Below are positions 33,953-42,926 of a stretch of DNA of 64,000 nucleotides, piece after piece. Position 1 is the stretch's first letter. Each line of letters begins with the position of its first letter. The stretch is from QWHO01 sp021404945. GTDB taxonomy: Bacteria; Vulcanimicrobiota; Xenobia; Xenobiales; QWHO01. The stretch spans positions 22,349 to 86,348 of the forward strand of contig CAUJEN010000131.1 of assembly GCA_963169765.1 (NCBI GenBank). Direction: 5' to 3'. The notes below the pieces were generated by a model. It was not told where the DNA came from, did no database searches, and saw only the letters and a list, made by a program, of their open reading frames with translations. The position numbers and the translations under genes are program-made.

Positions 33953-35386
33953 TCAGCCCTGATGCACGATGCGGGCGATGGTCTCGATGGCTCGCTCTAC
34001 CCGGGGAGACCAGTAGGCTGTGTTCAGCCGGATGAAGTGCTTGAAGCGCGGACTGGTGCTGAACAGGTGGCCCGGAGCCAGGGTGATGCCTTCCTGCAGG
34101 GCTTTCGAGTAGACCTCGAGCGCGTCCACATGGCGCGGCATCTCGATCCAGAGCACGAAGCCCCCGGTGGGGTGGGTGCACCGGGTACCGGCCGGAAAGA
34201 GCCGCCCCACCGCGTCGGCCACCCGCGCGGTCTGGCTGGCATAGATGCGGCGCACCCGGCGCAGGTGCTGGTCGTAGCCGCCGTTGGCCAGGAACTCGGC
34301 CACGGCCAGCTGGGTGGCGGCCGGGCTGGCCAGGTTGGTGAAGGTCTTGCTCAGCTCCACCCGATCGCGGAAGCGCTCCCCCGTTACCACCCAGCCGATG
34401 CGGTAACCGGGGGCCAGGGTCTTGCTGAAGGAGGAGCAGAGCAGCACGTGCCCGGGCTGCTTCTCGAAGGCCTTCAGGGCGTGGGGGCGGTGGTGGTCGA
34501 AGCAGAGATCCCCGTAGACGTCGTCCTCGATGACCGGGATGTCGCGCTCGGTGGCCATTTCCACCAGGCGGATCTTGGACCCTTCGGGCATGCGGCTGCC
34601 CAGCGGATTGGAGTGGCATGGAGTGCACAGCACAGCCTTGATGGGATGCTGGTTCATGGCGAACTCCAGCGCGTCCAGGCTGATCCCCGTGTCGGGATGG
34701 GTGGGGATCTCGATGGCTTTGAGTCCCAGCATCTCGATGGCCTTGAAGTGCCCGTAGAAGGCGGGCGACTCCACCGCCACCGCGTCGCCGGCCTGGCAGG
34801 TGGCCTGCAGGGCCAGCACCAGGGCCTCCTGGCAGCCGTTGGTGACGACGATGTCATCCGGGCTGAGCACGCAGCCGGCGTCGAGCATGCGGCGGGCGAT
34901 CTGCACGCGCAGCTCCTCTGAGCCGGGAGCAAACTCGTACATCGTCGTCTCCAGGGGCCGATTGCGGGCCACCGTGGCCAGGCATCGGTTCAGGCGCTGG
35001 GTGGGCATCAGCTCGGGATTGGGGGCGGCCGCGCCCAGGGCCAGCCGAGAGCGGTCACGGTGGTCGCGGATGAAGCGCATGATCAGCTCTCCTACCGTGA
35101 CTTCGCGCGGGCCCTCCAGGGGCACGTCCGGCTCGGGAGGGGCGGGCGGCTCGGGCCGCGCGGCCCGCACGTAATAGCCCGACTGAGGCCGGGCTTCGAT
35201 CAGACCCCGGTCCTCGAGCATGCGGTAGGCCTCGAGCACGGTGGTCACGCTGACCTCCATCTGCTTGCTCAGCACCCGCACTGACGGAATGCGCTCGCCG
35301 CTCTTGAAGGTGCCTGTCTGCACCAGGTGCTCGATGTTGTGGGCGACTTGCTCGTAGAGCCGCTCGCGCTCGGTGGTTGTGGACAT
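33953..35386 (-). CDS. MocR-type regulator (GntR HTH fused to aminotransferase domain)
   Basis: The 477-residue protein has an N-terminal GntR winged helix (about 1-75, including GERIPSVRVLSKQMEVSVTT) and a class I aminotransferase-like domain with the PLP lysine in SSFSKTLAPGYRIGW. MocR regulators use PLP adducts as effectors, often for vitamin B6, GABA or taurine genes. ATG 35386 is chosen because it begins just before the HTH. Three ACAGTT[T/G]G sites lie 31-70 bases upstream, in the gap shared with the divergent DUF2917-like gene, suggesting autoregulation. Being an enzyme instead is less likely given the HTH. Confidence 0.88.
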   Translation of the reverse strand: MSTTTERERLYEQVAHNIEHLVQTGTFKSGERIPSVRVLSKQMEVSVTTVLEAYRMLEDRGLIEARPQSGYYVRAARPEPPAPPEPDVPLEGPREVTVGELIMRFIRDHRDRSRLALGAAAPNPELMPTQRLNRCLATVARNRPLETTMYEFAPGSEELRVQIARRMLDAGCVLSPDDIVVTNGCQEALVLALQATCQAGDAVAVESPAFYGHFKAIEMLGLKAIEIPTHPDTGISLDALEFAMNQHPIKAVLCTPCHSNPLGSRMPEGSKIRLVEMATERDIPVIEDDVYGDLCFDHHRPHALKAFEKQPGHVLLCSSFSKTLAPGYRIGWVVTGERFRDRVELSKTFTNLASPAATQLAVAEFLANGGYDQHLRRVRRIYASQTARVADAVGRLFPAGTRCTHPTGGFVLWIEMPRHVDALEVYSKALQEGITLAPGHLFSTSPRFKHFIRLNTAYWSPRVERAIETIARIVHQG

Positions 35387-35413
35387 CCGTCCTATTCCCT
35401 CCCCGGCAGAGCC

Positions 35414-35455
35414 GGTACAGTTGGTATGTTGCCAAACTGTTACCGACACAGTTTG
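35414..35455. promoter_or_regulatory. Three-copy ACAGTT[T/G]G array, candidate MocR operator
   Basis: ACAGTTGG (35417-35424, plus), CAAACTGT (35433-35440, same motif inverted) and ACAGTTTG (35448-35455, plus) are spaced about 15-16 bases centre to centre. The first two also sit in a larger imperfect palindrome (GGTACAGTTGG with CCAAACTGTTACC). Mixed direct and inverted copies between the regulator and its divergent neighbour are typical of MocR sites. Confidence 0.55.
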
Positions 35456-35503
35456 CATTTTCTGTCTCTGTTCTTATCGCGAAAAGTATGGCATCGTCAA
35501 GCT

Positions 35504-35698
35504 ATGAGCGTTGATCTGAGAAGAAATGCAGTGATGTCGGTCTCTACGTCGGTGAGCTGCCAGCGAGGGCTGCTCTGGGTCACGCGCGCGGGCGATCGCA
35601 ACGACTACCTCCTGCGACCGGGAGAGCGTCTGGAGGGGCCCGGACGGCTGGTAGCTCAGGCTCTGCGCGACTCGGAGATGATCGTCGCGGTCGGGTAG
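35504..35698 (+). CDS. Small DUF2917-like protein
   Basis: The 64-residue protein resembles DUF2917, a small beta-rich family: GLLWVTRAGDRNDYLLRPGE is the characteristic core, followed by LVAQALRDSEMIV. Function is unknown. The gene is divergent from MocR and probably its regulatory target. Its last 43 bases overlap the convergent methyltransferase gene. ATG 35504 is used; M11 is also possible. Confidence 0.6.
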   Translation: MSVDLRRNAVMSVSTSVSCQRGLLWVTRAGDRNDYLLRPGERLEGPGRLVAQALRDSEMIVAVG

Positions 35699-36597
35699 GG
35701 CTTGCGCCAGTAGTGGACCTGGTCGTTCACCTGGATGAGCGGTGAGGCAATCGAGTGGCTCCGCCGATACTCGTCCACGGCCCGATGGGCGCCGAAGAGC
35801 TCGGCATAGTCGTCGATGATCACGAATCCGCCCGGGGAAACCCGGGGATAGAGGCACTCGAGCGCGGTGCGGGTGGACTCGTACCAATCGCCATCCAGAC
35901 GCAGCACGGCCAGTCTCTCGATCGGCGCCACGGGGAGCGTGTCGGCGAACCAGCCCGGGAGAAAACGCACCCGCTCGTCGAGCAGGTCGAAGCGGCGAAA
36001 GTTCTCCTGCACGGTCTCCAGCGAGACGGCCAGGCCGCCCACCGCCTGGAGGAAGGTGTGCAGGGCCGCGTCGAGCACGTCCACGGATGGGTCGGGCCGG
36101 GGCAAGCCTTGAAACGAGTCGGCCACCCACACCTTTCGATCGGGGTCGGCGTAGGCTTCGAGCAGGGCGCGCATGAGGATGGTCACGCCGCCCTGCCACA
36201 CGCCGCACTCCATCAGATCGCCGACCACGCCTTCGGCCAGAGCTGCGGCCACGCAGTCCTCCACGTTGTCGAGGGCTGAGCGGCTTACCAGGGTGTGGGC
36301 GCGGGGGGTGTTGTCGCGCAGAAACCGGGCCAGGGTTTCGTTATCCGTGGTGGACAACCGTTCGAGCATGAGCCGTTGCTCCTTTTCAATGGCCGGCAGG
36401 ACGAGGAGCTCTTTCACCCGGGCGCTCAGGCCCTCGACCCGGGAAAGCTCGGCCAGGGTCACCTCGGCGTCTTCGGCTCCGGGGTAGAGCCGGTCTCCGA
36501 GGGCCGACTTCAACAACTCAAGATAGCGCCGCCGCACCTGGTCGGGTTCGACGGCCTGGCGTGCGGACCTTGCGGCAGGCATCGCCAGGGAAGACAT
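35656..36597 (-). CDS. TylF/MycF-family O-methyltransferase
   Basis: The 313-residue protein has a ~110-residue helical N-terminus and then the TylF domain: VVGDLMECGVWQGGVTILM (AdoMet loop), KVWVADSFQGLPRPD, VLRLDGDWYESTRTALECLY and GGFVIIDDYAELFGAHRAV with the metal-binding Asp pair. Such enzymes methylate sugar or other hydroxyl groups using AdoMet and a divalent metal. No glycosylation or polyketide genes are adjacent. M6 (36582) is an alternative start. The gene lies back-to-back with the M48/TPR gene. Confidence 0.85.
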   Translation of the reverse strand: MSSLAMPAARSARQAVEPDQVRRRYLELLKSALGDRLYPGAEDAEVTLAELSRVEGLSARVKELLVLPAIEKEQRLMLERLSTTDNETLARFLRDNTPRAHTLVSRSALDNVEDCVAAALAEGVVGDLMECGVWQGGVTILMRALLEAYADPDRKVWVADSFQGLPRPDPSVDVLDAALHTFLQAVGGLAVSLETVQENFRRFDLLDERVRFLPGWFADTLPVAPIERLAVLRLDGDWYESTRTALECLYPRVSPGGFVIIDDYAELFGAHRAVDEYRRSHSIASPLIQVNDQVHYWRKPYPTATIISESRRA

Positions 36598-36640
36598 GGA
36601 ATCTGAGCCGGCAACCTGGAGCGAAGTCGAGGAGATTGTC

Positions 36641-38458
36641 TTGAACTTGAAGCCCTTCCTGCTGGCCCTGGCCCTGACCGTCAGCGTCGCCTCGGCCGAC
36701 GTGCCCGCGAAGGACCGCCCCCTGATCGATGGGGTCATGCAGCGGTTGATGGCGGTCTCCAAGCCCCCGGCAGGGGTGGCCTGGCCGCCCGTGCTGGAAG
36801 TGCGCGAGGAGGACGTGGTGAACGCCTACGCCACCCTCAAGACACAAGATGGCGGTAATCCGCCCGTGCCGCACATTGTTTTTTACCGCGGCCTGCTCAA
36901 CAAGGTGATCGAGAACAGGGCCGACCGACTGGCCTTCATCGGGGGCCACGAGCTCTCTCATCTTCTGCTGGGGCACTGCAAACCCGAGAGCAATCAGGCC
37001 AGGACGGCCTTTCTCGATGTGGTCTACACCCGCGACCAGGAGCTAGCGGCCGACAAGCTGGGCATGGAGCTGGCCCTGAAGGCCGGCTTCAATTACCAGG
37101 CGGCCCTGGACAGCGTGACCCGGATGCTCGAGGTGGGCAGCTCCTACTCCAGCTTCGAGGGGCTCTCGGCCGACCACCCCAGCTGGAAAGAGCGCATGGT
37201 CTTCCTTGACCCGAAGCAGGCCGAGCTCTGGAAGGCGATGAGCGCCTTCGAGAACGGAGCCGTGTTCTTGCTCATCGAGCAGTACCGTCCGGCGGCCAGC
37301 TGCTACTACGAGGTGACCGGCCAGTTCCCCAACTGTGCCGAGGCCTGGTCCAACCTGGGCTATGCTCTCTTGATGCAGTATTGCGACGCCCTCCAGGCTG
37401 ACGAGTTGCGCAAGCTGAACGTGGGGCAGATCGTTTGCGGAGGCTTTTATCGCCGGTCGGCCACCCTGGAGACGGCCCTGCGCGGGGGGGACGAGGAGCT
37501 GTGGATAGAGGCGGTGGAGTGCCTTGAGAAGGCCCTGGCGCTCAATCCCAAGCTCACCCTGGCGCGGGCCAACCTGGGCATCGCCTGGCTGGTCGACCCC
37601 AGCGGCCCCAAACTGAACAAGGCCAGTCAGTACTTGCTCGAAGCCGCCAGGACGGCCGAGCAGGACAGGAGCTTGAATGACCTGGCTCTGGCCAGCGTCC
37701 TGGTGAATGCGGGGGTGGCCGACCTGGCTGGCGGGCAGGTCAGCAACAGCGTGGCCCGGCTCGACCGGGCCGAGGCGCTGGGCCGCTCGTTCGCGGGCAG
37801 CGCCAACCTGGCTCCTTCGGAAGCGCTCATCACGGCTCTGCTCTATAATCGCGCCCAGGCGCTGGCCAGGGGCGGCAGGCCCCAAGAGGCGGCCAGACTG
37901 TTCGAGCAGTACCTCGACCGGGCCAACCAGAGCTCGGCCTGGTGGAAGCTGGCGCAGGAGCAGTATCTTGCTCTGTGTCAGGCCCAGAAGCTGACTCCCC
38001 GACAACCAAAGGGCCCCCGGGCGATGGTACGCTATCGTCCTCTTACCAGCGTGGAGGTCAAGCCCGGCATGTTGGTAACGCTGGCCGATCCGGTTGAGAA
38101 GGTGCCCAGAGAGGCCCGCAGGGTGCCTGTGGCCGGGCCGGCCAATCTGGCCGCCTACCACCTGCCGGGGGTGGACATGCTGGCCACCGATAAAGTGATG
38201 GGCATCCGCCTGAGCGGGGCCGAGGCTCCCCCCTTGAGCCTGCGCGAATCGGGCCTGGGCAGCCGCGAGTCGTCCCTGCGGGTGGGGATGAGCAAACAAG
38301 ATCTGGAGAAGGCTCTGGCCGAGCAGACCTACGATTTTCGTCAGTTGGACAGCCCGGAGGTAAACTACCGCTTCTACCGGAATCTGGGACTGGCCGTGCT
38401 GGTCAGGCAGGGCGTGGTGGCCGAGCTGATGGTGGTCCAGTTGCCCGCCGAAATGTAA
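36641..38458 (+). CDS. Exported M48 peptidase with TPR and BamE-like C-terminus
   Basis: A TTG start at 36641 is supported by GAGGAG 6 bases upstream and yields a clean signal peptide (NLKPFLLALALTVSVASA). The 605-residue product has an M48 peptidase domain with GGHELSHLL (HExxH near 103) and the third ligand in RDQELAADKLG, then TPR-like repeats (about 200-470). A C-terminal segment (VGMSKQDLEKALAEQ and following strands) is similar to the SmpA/BamE fold. This architecture recalls BepA-type outer-membrane quality-control peptidases, although BepA lacks a BamE-like tail. It heads a run of six same-strand genes. Confidence 0.8.
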   Translation: MNLKPFLLALALTVSVASADVPAKDRPLIDGVMQRLMAVSKPPAGVAWPPVLEVREEDVVNAYATLKTQDGGNPPVPHIVFYRGLLNKVIENRADRLAFIGGHELSHLLLGHCKPESNQARTAFLDVVYTRDQELAADKLGMELALKAGFNYQAALDSVTRMLEVGSSYSSFEGLSADHPSWKERMVFLDPKQAELWKAMSAFENGAVFLLIEQYRPAASCYYEVTGQFPNCAEAWSNLGYALLMQYCDALQADELRKLNVGQIVCGGFYRRSATLETALRGGDEELWIEAVECLEKALALNPKLTLARANLGIAWLVDPSGPKLNKASQYLLEAARTAEQDRSLNDLALASVLVNAGVADLAGGQVSNSVARLDRAEALGRSFAGSANLAPSEALITALLYNRAQALARGGRPQEAARLFEQYLDRANQSSAWWKLAQEQYLALCQAQKLTPRQPKGPRAMVRYRPLTSVEVKPGMLVTLADPVEKVPREARRVPVAGPANLAAYHLPGVDMLATDKVMGIRLSGAEAPPLSLRESGLGSRESSLRVGMSKQDLEKALAEQTYDFRQLDSPEVNYRFYRNLGLAVLVRQGVVAELMVVQLPAEM

Positions 38459-38471
38459 GGAAGGATTGGGA

Positions 38472-38957
38472 ATGTTGCGGATATTCGTTTCGCTGATGCT
38501 GGCCCTGGCTCTGCTGACTCAGGGCGCTCAGGCGCAGGCCAGGAAGACCCTGGAATCTTTGCTCAAGGAGGCCGAGATCGAGTACACGGCCATCGAGGGC
38601 GGCGAGTTCAAGATCCCCGTCACGCTCGAAAACGAGACGTTGGTGGTCATCGCCAAGGAGGTCGCCATCGGGGACGGGACGGTGGACTCCTTGAAGCTGC
38701 TTCACTTTTATACCCTGGTGGTGGAGGTGCCCAAAGGGGGCGCCATGCCTGCTCAGATGCTCAAAAAGATGGCCGAGATCAACGACTCCATCTTCGTGGG
38801 CAAGGTCAGCCTGGCGGGCGACGTGGGTGTCTTTTACAGCTCCTCCATGTGGCTCCAGAACGCCACCGCCGAGCTGCTGATCCAGGAGCTGGTGCTGGCC
38901 CACATCCAGCGCAACCAGATGAAGAAGACCTTGCAACCATTCCTGGAAGAGGGGTAA
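38472..38957 (+). CDS. Exported YbjN-like protein
   Basis: The 161-residue precursor has a signal peptide (LRIFVSLMLALALLTQGAQA) and a mature part resembling the YbjN/type III chaperone-like fold, with an initial LESLLKEAEIEYTAIEGGEF helix-strand pair and a C-terminal helix. AAGGAAGG lies 7 bases before ATG 38472. YbjN proteins have no settled biochemical role; export is unusual for the family. It follows the M48/TPR gene by 13 bases, so they are probably cotranscribed. Confidence 0.6.
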   Translation: MLRIFVSLMLALALLTQGAQAQARKTLESLLKEAEIEYTAIEGGEFKIPVTLENETLVVIAKEVAIGDGTVDSLKLLHFYTLVVEVPKGGAMPAQMLKKMAEINDSIFVGKVSLAGDVGVFYSSSMWLQNATAELLIQELVLAHIQRNQMKKTLQPFLEEG

Positions 38958-38976
38958 AATGCAGCTCCGGAGGTTG

Positions 38977-39336
38977 ATGAGCGTGAAAAAATTGATCCTG
39001 AGCACGATCCTTGTTGGCTGCCTGACGCTTGCCGGCGCGGCTGAGCCCGGCCGCACCACCTCGAGCGAGGCCTTCCAGTCCACCTCGGCCGTCAACCGGC
39101 TGCCCGACATTCCCGCCGCCCGCCAGTTGGGAGGAACCCTGCAGGTTCGCAAGCTGGCCCCGAGCATGCAGGTTCCCAGCTACCTCGAGAACCCGGCGCT
39201 GGGTACACCGGTGCACAGGCTGAGCGACTTGAGCGCCTCCTCAGGCAACGTCCTGAAGAGCCAGGTGCAGCTGCAGGCCGCCTTCTCGGCCGGTAACAAG
39301 CGGAGCGCTAAGGCCAACTCGCTCCGCAGCTTTTAA
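38977..39336 (+). CDS. Small exported hypothetical protein
   Basis: The 119-residue precursor has a signal peptide (MSVKKLILSTILVGCLTLAGAA) and a low-complexity mature part rich in Ser, Leu and Pro (RLPDIPAARQLGGTLQVRKL), with no known domain. GGAGG lies 5 bases before ATG 38977, 19 bases after the previous stop. A terminator-like hairpin overlaps its final codons. The Cys in the signal (LVGCLTL) does not form a good lipobox. Confidence 0.6.
   Translation: MSVKKLILSTILVGCLTLAGAAEPGRTTSSEAFQSTSAVNRLPDIPAARQLGGTLQVRKLAPSMQVPSYLENPALGTPVHRLSDLSASSGNVLKSQVQLQAAFSAGNKRSAKANSLRSF
39301..39334 (+). terminator. Terminator-like hairpin overlapping the gene end
   Basis: CGGAGCG (39301-39307) and CGCTCCG (39320-39326) form a perfect 7-pair stem with a 12-base loop, followed by CAGCTTTT. 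It lies within the last codons of the preceding gene and could end the 36641-39336 transcript. Confidence 0.5.
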
Positions 39337-39483
39337 CGTGCAAGACCTCTGGTGCGCGTTGAGCGCACTGCTATCGCGCGCGCAACTCTGGCGGCTCGGT
39401 CTGTTGAGCGTCCGCGCCGTTGGCCCCGTTTTCTCGCGCAAGGGTCCGAGAGGAGCGTTCGCCCCCGGCGCGAAAGGGCCGCG

Positions 39484-41721
39484 ATGCTTCGGAAACTCTG
39501 CTTTCTCCTCCTCATTTTGCTCTGCTCGTTGGGCGCCGTTCGCGCCCAAGACACGAGCACTCAATCTCCCTCCCCGACACTGACCCGGTCCCAACTGGCC
39601 AAGCAGCGCGATCTTCTCTTGCGCTATGGCACCAGGTTGCAGATCGTGCAAGAGCGCTACGGCGTTGTGGATCGCCTGCTTGAAGTGGCCACGCCCGAGC
39701 AAGAGCAGGCCATCCAGAGCCTGCGCATCAGCCCCAGCCAGGCCATGGACCTGATCAAGGTCGCCCAGGACAATATGCCCGAGGGCGAGCTGACCGACGA
39801 GGCCTGGAAAGAGTTTCGCCGCAAGATCCAGCCCCGTTTCGAGGACATCCTGGGCTCGGACCAGTTCGACGTCTTACTTGAGCTGCCGCCCTCAGCCCAA
39901 CAGGTCGAGCGACTCAAAGACATCCTGGCCCAGGCGGCCAACACTCCGGAAGGGCAAGCGGCCTATCAGGCCTCCAACGACCTCAGCGCCAGCCTGACCG
40001 ACTCCCAGCGCAAGTTCCTCCAGCCTTTCCTCGATCTGGCCAAGCCTTCCACCAGCGCCGCGGCCCTGACTCCGGTCGCCGAGGCGCCCAGCACCTCGGC
40101 GGTCGAGCGACGCCTGGTCTACCTCAAGCGCACCAGCCTGGGTGACATCTACGCCGAGACCGACCCCAGCTACATCTTCGTCGACCGCCTTCCTCACCGC
40201 TATCGCGTGGAGGGCGGCAACCCGGCCGTGCTGGCCGCGGTCTCCAACGAGTCGGGTTACCCGGTGCGCATCCTCGGCAGCTACGAAGGCGATGTGCTCA
40301 AGGTCGCCGATACGAAGCTCCTGGGCCCTCCCCCGGTGATGGCGCTGAGCGGGGGAGGCACCATCTGGCGCGGGCGACTGCCGGCTCGAGTGGTCAGCAC
40401 TTCGCCTCCCACCGTGGAGCTCGACCTGGGCCGGGGCCAGACCATCACCGCCGAGCTCGACTTCAGCGGCAACGGTCAGGCAGAGTTCGCCAGATATGCC
40501 AGCGCGCCGTTCCTGGTCGAGGGCACCTGCATGGTGTTCGCCGACAAGACCACTCTCTCCGACCTCAAGTTCTTCCCCTGGGACCCCCCCCAGGCACCCT
40601 TCCAGATGAGCGCGTTGCTGCAGGCCTCAGAGGAGTTCTTGCAGAGCGCAGCCGACGAATATCTCGACAGCCATCCGGACAAGTTCAGTGGCTCGAGCCG
40701 GGACATCAGCTTCCAAGTGGACCAGATCGGGGTCACTATGCAAGGTTGTCAGCCCGGCCAGGTGCGCTTGTGCGGCCGGGCCAGCCTGGCTCACAGCGGC
40801 CTGACGGTTCTGCAAGGCGACTTTGAGGCCGTGGCGCAGGTTTCACTGGTCAAGGACAACGTCCAGATCAAGCCCGTGCCGGGCAGCCTGATGCTTCGGG
40901 CCACCTACCCGGTCTACGCGGTGGCGCCCTCCAACTGGATGGCCACGCTGGAGAAGATCATGGGCAACGGGTACCTCCAGGGCAGCAGCGTGGCCCTGCC
41001 TCAAGATTTCCGTGACAAGCTGACCAAAGCTGGCATCCTGGAGGCCACCCAGATTGACCAGATGCAGCTCTTCACGGCTCCCGCCCAGGACCGTCGACTC
41101 GGGCTGCTGGCCCTGGCCGCCCCGGCGGCCAGCCCGACTGCCGCGGCGAACGTTCTGAAGTCTCGCATCCAGAATCCGGGCGAGCTCGCCGTCGCGCTGA
41201 CCGACGAGACCATCAATGCCGCCTTGAGGAAGAAGATCCCCGAGATGCTCCCCATTCTGCGCGACATCCCCGAGGATCTGCAGGCCCAGGGTGGCGTGAA
41301 GCTCACTCAGGTGGAGATTCCTGAGCTCGACCTGGCCTACTCGGCCGGGACCGTGCTGATCAACAACTGCGTCATCAACGTGCACTGGAGTTATGGCATC
41401 TTCGGTGGCGTGGAGCCCGGCGTTCGCCTCAAGGGCTCGGCGCTTCTCGGCGGAGGAGGCGAGCCGTTCAAGGTGACCGCCAAGTTGAAGGTTGACCAGA
41501 TGGACTTTCTCTCCACCCGGATCACGGAAATGCCCGCCGACGAGCAACAGAAGCTCAAGGACAAGCTGCTTTCCACCCTGCAGGACCGCAACTGGGAGCT
41601 GGAGATTACCGAAAGACTGGCCATCCCGGCTCTCGGCCCGCGCGCAGCCCTGGTGCCCACCTCCCTGAAGGGCACCGCTACGCCGGCCGAACTGCTCTTC
41701 CAGGGGCGGCTCGACCCCTGA
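39484..41721 (+). CDS. Large exported protein of unknown function
   Basis: The 745-residue precursor from ATG 39484 has a signal peptide (LRKLCFLLLILLCSLGAVRA). The N-terminal ~180 mature residues are helical and Gln-rich (with LTRSQLAKQRDLLLRYG), and the rest is beta-rich with alternating hydrophobics and frequent Val/Leu/Asp. It has no catalytic signature or repeat that I recognise. The C-terminus carries strands such as KVTAKLKVDQMDFLSTRI, as in lipid-binding or outer-membrane assembly-type folds, but that is a weak resemblance. A 35-base gap leads to the next exported protein gene. Confidence 0.6.
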   Translation: MLRKLCFLLLILLCSLGAVRAQDTSTQSPSPTLTRSQLAKQRDLLLRYGTRLQIVQERYGVVDRLLEVATPEQEQAIQSLRISPSQAMDLIKVAQDNMPEGELTDEAWKEFRRKIQPRFEDILGSDQFDVLLELPPSAQQVERLKDILAQAANTPEGQAAYQASNDLSASLTDSQRKFLQPFLDLAKPSTSAAALTPVAEAPSTSAVERRLVYLKRTSLGDIYAETDPSYIFVDRLPHRYRVEGGNPAVLAAVSNESGYPVRILGSYEGDVLKVADTKLLGPPPVMALSGGGTIWRGRLPARVVSTSPPTVELDLGRGQTITAELDFSGNGQAEFARYASAPFLVEGTCMVFADKTTLSDLKFFPWDPPQAPFQMSALLQASEEFLQSAADEYLDSHPDKFSGSSRDISFQVDQIGVTMQGCQPGQVRLCGRASLAHSGLTVLQGDFEAVAQVSLVKDNVQIKPVPGSLMLRATYPVYAVAPSNWMATLEKIMGNGYLQGSSVALPQDFRDKLTKAGILEATQIDQMQLFTAPAQDRRLGLLALAAPAASPTAAANVLKSRIQNPGELAVALTDETINAALRKKIPEMLPILRDIPEDLQAQGGVKLTQVEIPELDLAYSAGTVLINNCVINVHWSYGIFGGVEPGVRLKGSALLGGGGEPFKVTAKLKVDQMDFLSTRITEMPADEQQKLKDKLLSTLQDRNWELEITERLAIPALGPRAALVPTSLKGTATPAELLFQGRLDP

Positions 41722-41756
41722 TTGACCCAGCCTGAGAGAGGAACTATAGTATTGCG

Positions 41757-42794
41757 ATGATTGCACGTTTGCTCTTGATCCTCGTGACGCTGACGTGGGT
41801 CGCATTCGCGGCCGAGCCGGCGTCCCGCAACCCCATCCCCGACCCCCAGCTCCTGTTGGAGTCAGACAGCTTCTCGATCGCCGTCGTTCAGCTTCGCCCC
41901 GACGATGTGCCCATCCAGAACCTGCTCAAGGACGCTCTGAACAGCATCGCCACCGGAGAGGCCAAGCTGCCTCCCGAGATGGCCGAGGCGGGCGACTACC
42001 TCTCTCGCAACAACCGCGCCGACTTACTGATCGCTGGCCTGCCTTATCAGGCCGTGCGGGTCGACCGCATGCTGTCCTCGGGCCAGACCTCCCCCCTCTA
42101 CGTCTCCACACTGTCGGGGTGGCGGGGGCTGCAGGTGCAGATCTACAACGGCCTGACCGCCAGCGCTGATGGCAAGGCTTACCCGGCCGTGACCTACCGG
42201 CGCACCGACCTCATTTCGCGCCCCACGGCCAACGACCCCACCAGCCCCGGCAATCTCTGCCGGGTCAACGGCTCGTTCGTCTTCGCCCCCACGGCCGACA
42301 CGGCCAAAGCCATCGTGGACCGCCTGATGCCCAAGGAGAACACCAACCCCACCCCGCAGGCCGGTCCGCTCCTGACCGCCTATCAGGCCCTGCCCAAGAG
42401 CTCGGACGCCTACGGTGTGCTGATCAACCAGAAGGGCGCCTTCTCGGCTCTGCTCAAGTCGATGAACAACGAGCACATCCAGAAGGTGCGTGACAAGGTT
42501 GGCTCCGACCGCCTCGAGAAGGCCGTGGCCGCCACCCAGAGCGGCGTCTGGCAGATCGACATCATCAGCGATGACCGGGCCGAGCTCACGGCCGTGCTGA
42601 CCATGGAGCCATCGGCCGTGGCCGATGCGGCAGCCATGTTTGAAGAGGGCAAGGCGAGCCTGGACACCACCAAGGTTGTGGACGTCTCGATCACGCCCTC
42701 GGGCAACACCCTGACGCTGAAGGCAGCCGTGATCGGCCTGAAGCAGCTGATGCTGGATACCCTGACCAGCGGCAAGGTCGCCACCACCCCGTAG
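41757..42794 (+). CDS. Exported protein of unknown function
   Basis: The 345-residue precursor has a signal peptide (MIARLLLILVTLTWVAFA, cleavage near AAE). The mature part is mixed alpha/beta with SFSIAVVQLRPDDVPIQNLL at the start and paired domains that look alike in outline (SIAVVQL and GVLINQ-type strands followed by helices). No family is recognised. A terminator follows 16 bases after the stop, so this ends its transcript, probably shared with the 745-residue gene. Confidence 0.6.
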   Translation: MIARLLLILVTLTWVAFAAEPASRNPIPDPQLLLESDSFSIAVVQLRPDDVPIQNLLKDALNSIATGEAKLPPEMAEAGDYLSRNNRADLLIAGLPYQAVRVDRMLSSGQTSPLYVSTLSGWRGLQVQIYNGLTASADGKAYPAVTYRRTDLISRPTANDPTSPGNLCRVNGSFVFAPTADTAKAIVDRLMPKENTNPTPQAGPLLTAYQALPKSSDAYGVLINQKGAFSALLKSMNNEHIQKVRDKVGSDRLEKAVAATQSGVWQIDIISDDRAELTAVLTMEPSAVADAAAMFEEGKASLDTTKVVDVSITPSGNTLTLKAAVIGLKQLMLDTLTSGKVATTP

Positions 42795-42809
42795 GTTGAA
42801 AGCTTGTGC

Positions 42810-42843
42810 GCCCCCTCGCGTTGAGGGGGCGGTCTCTTGTTTT
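42810..42843 (+). terminator. Intrinsic terminator
   Basis: GCCCCCTC-GCGTT-GAGGGGGC is a perfect 8-pair stem with a 5-base loop, followed by GGTCTCTTGTTTT. It sits directly after the stop at 42794 and before the SDR gene. Confidence 0.7.
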
Positions 42844-42926
42844 CTGCGAGTGCGCGTTCTATTCGGGCGTGTTCGTGGGCTGCTCTGAGCGGGACCCCTC
42901 TGTCAAGGGTCGAAGAGCCAGCCGTT

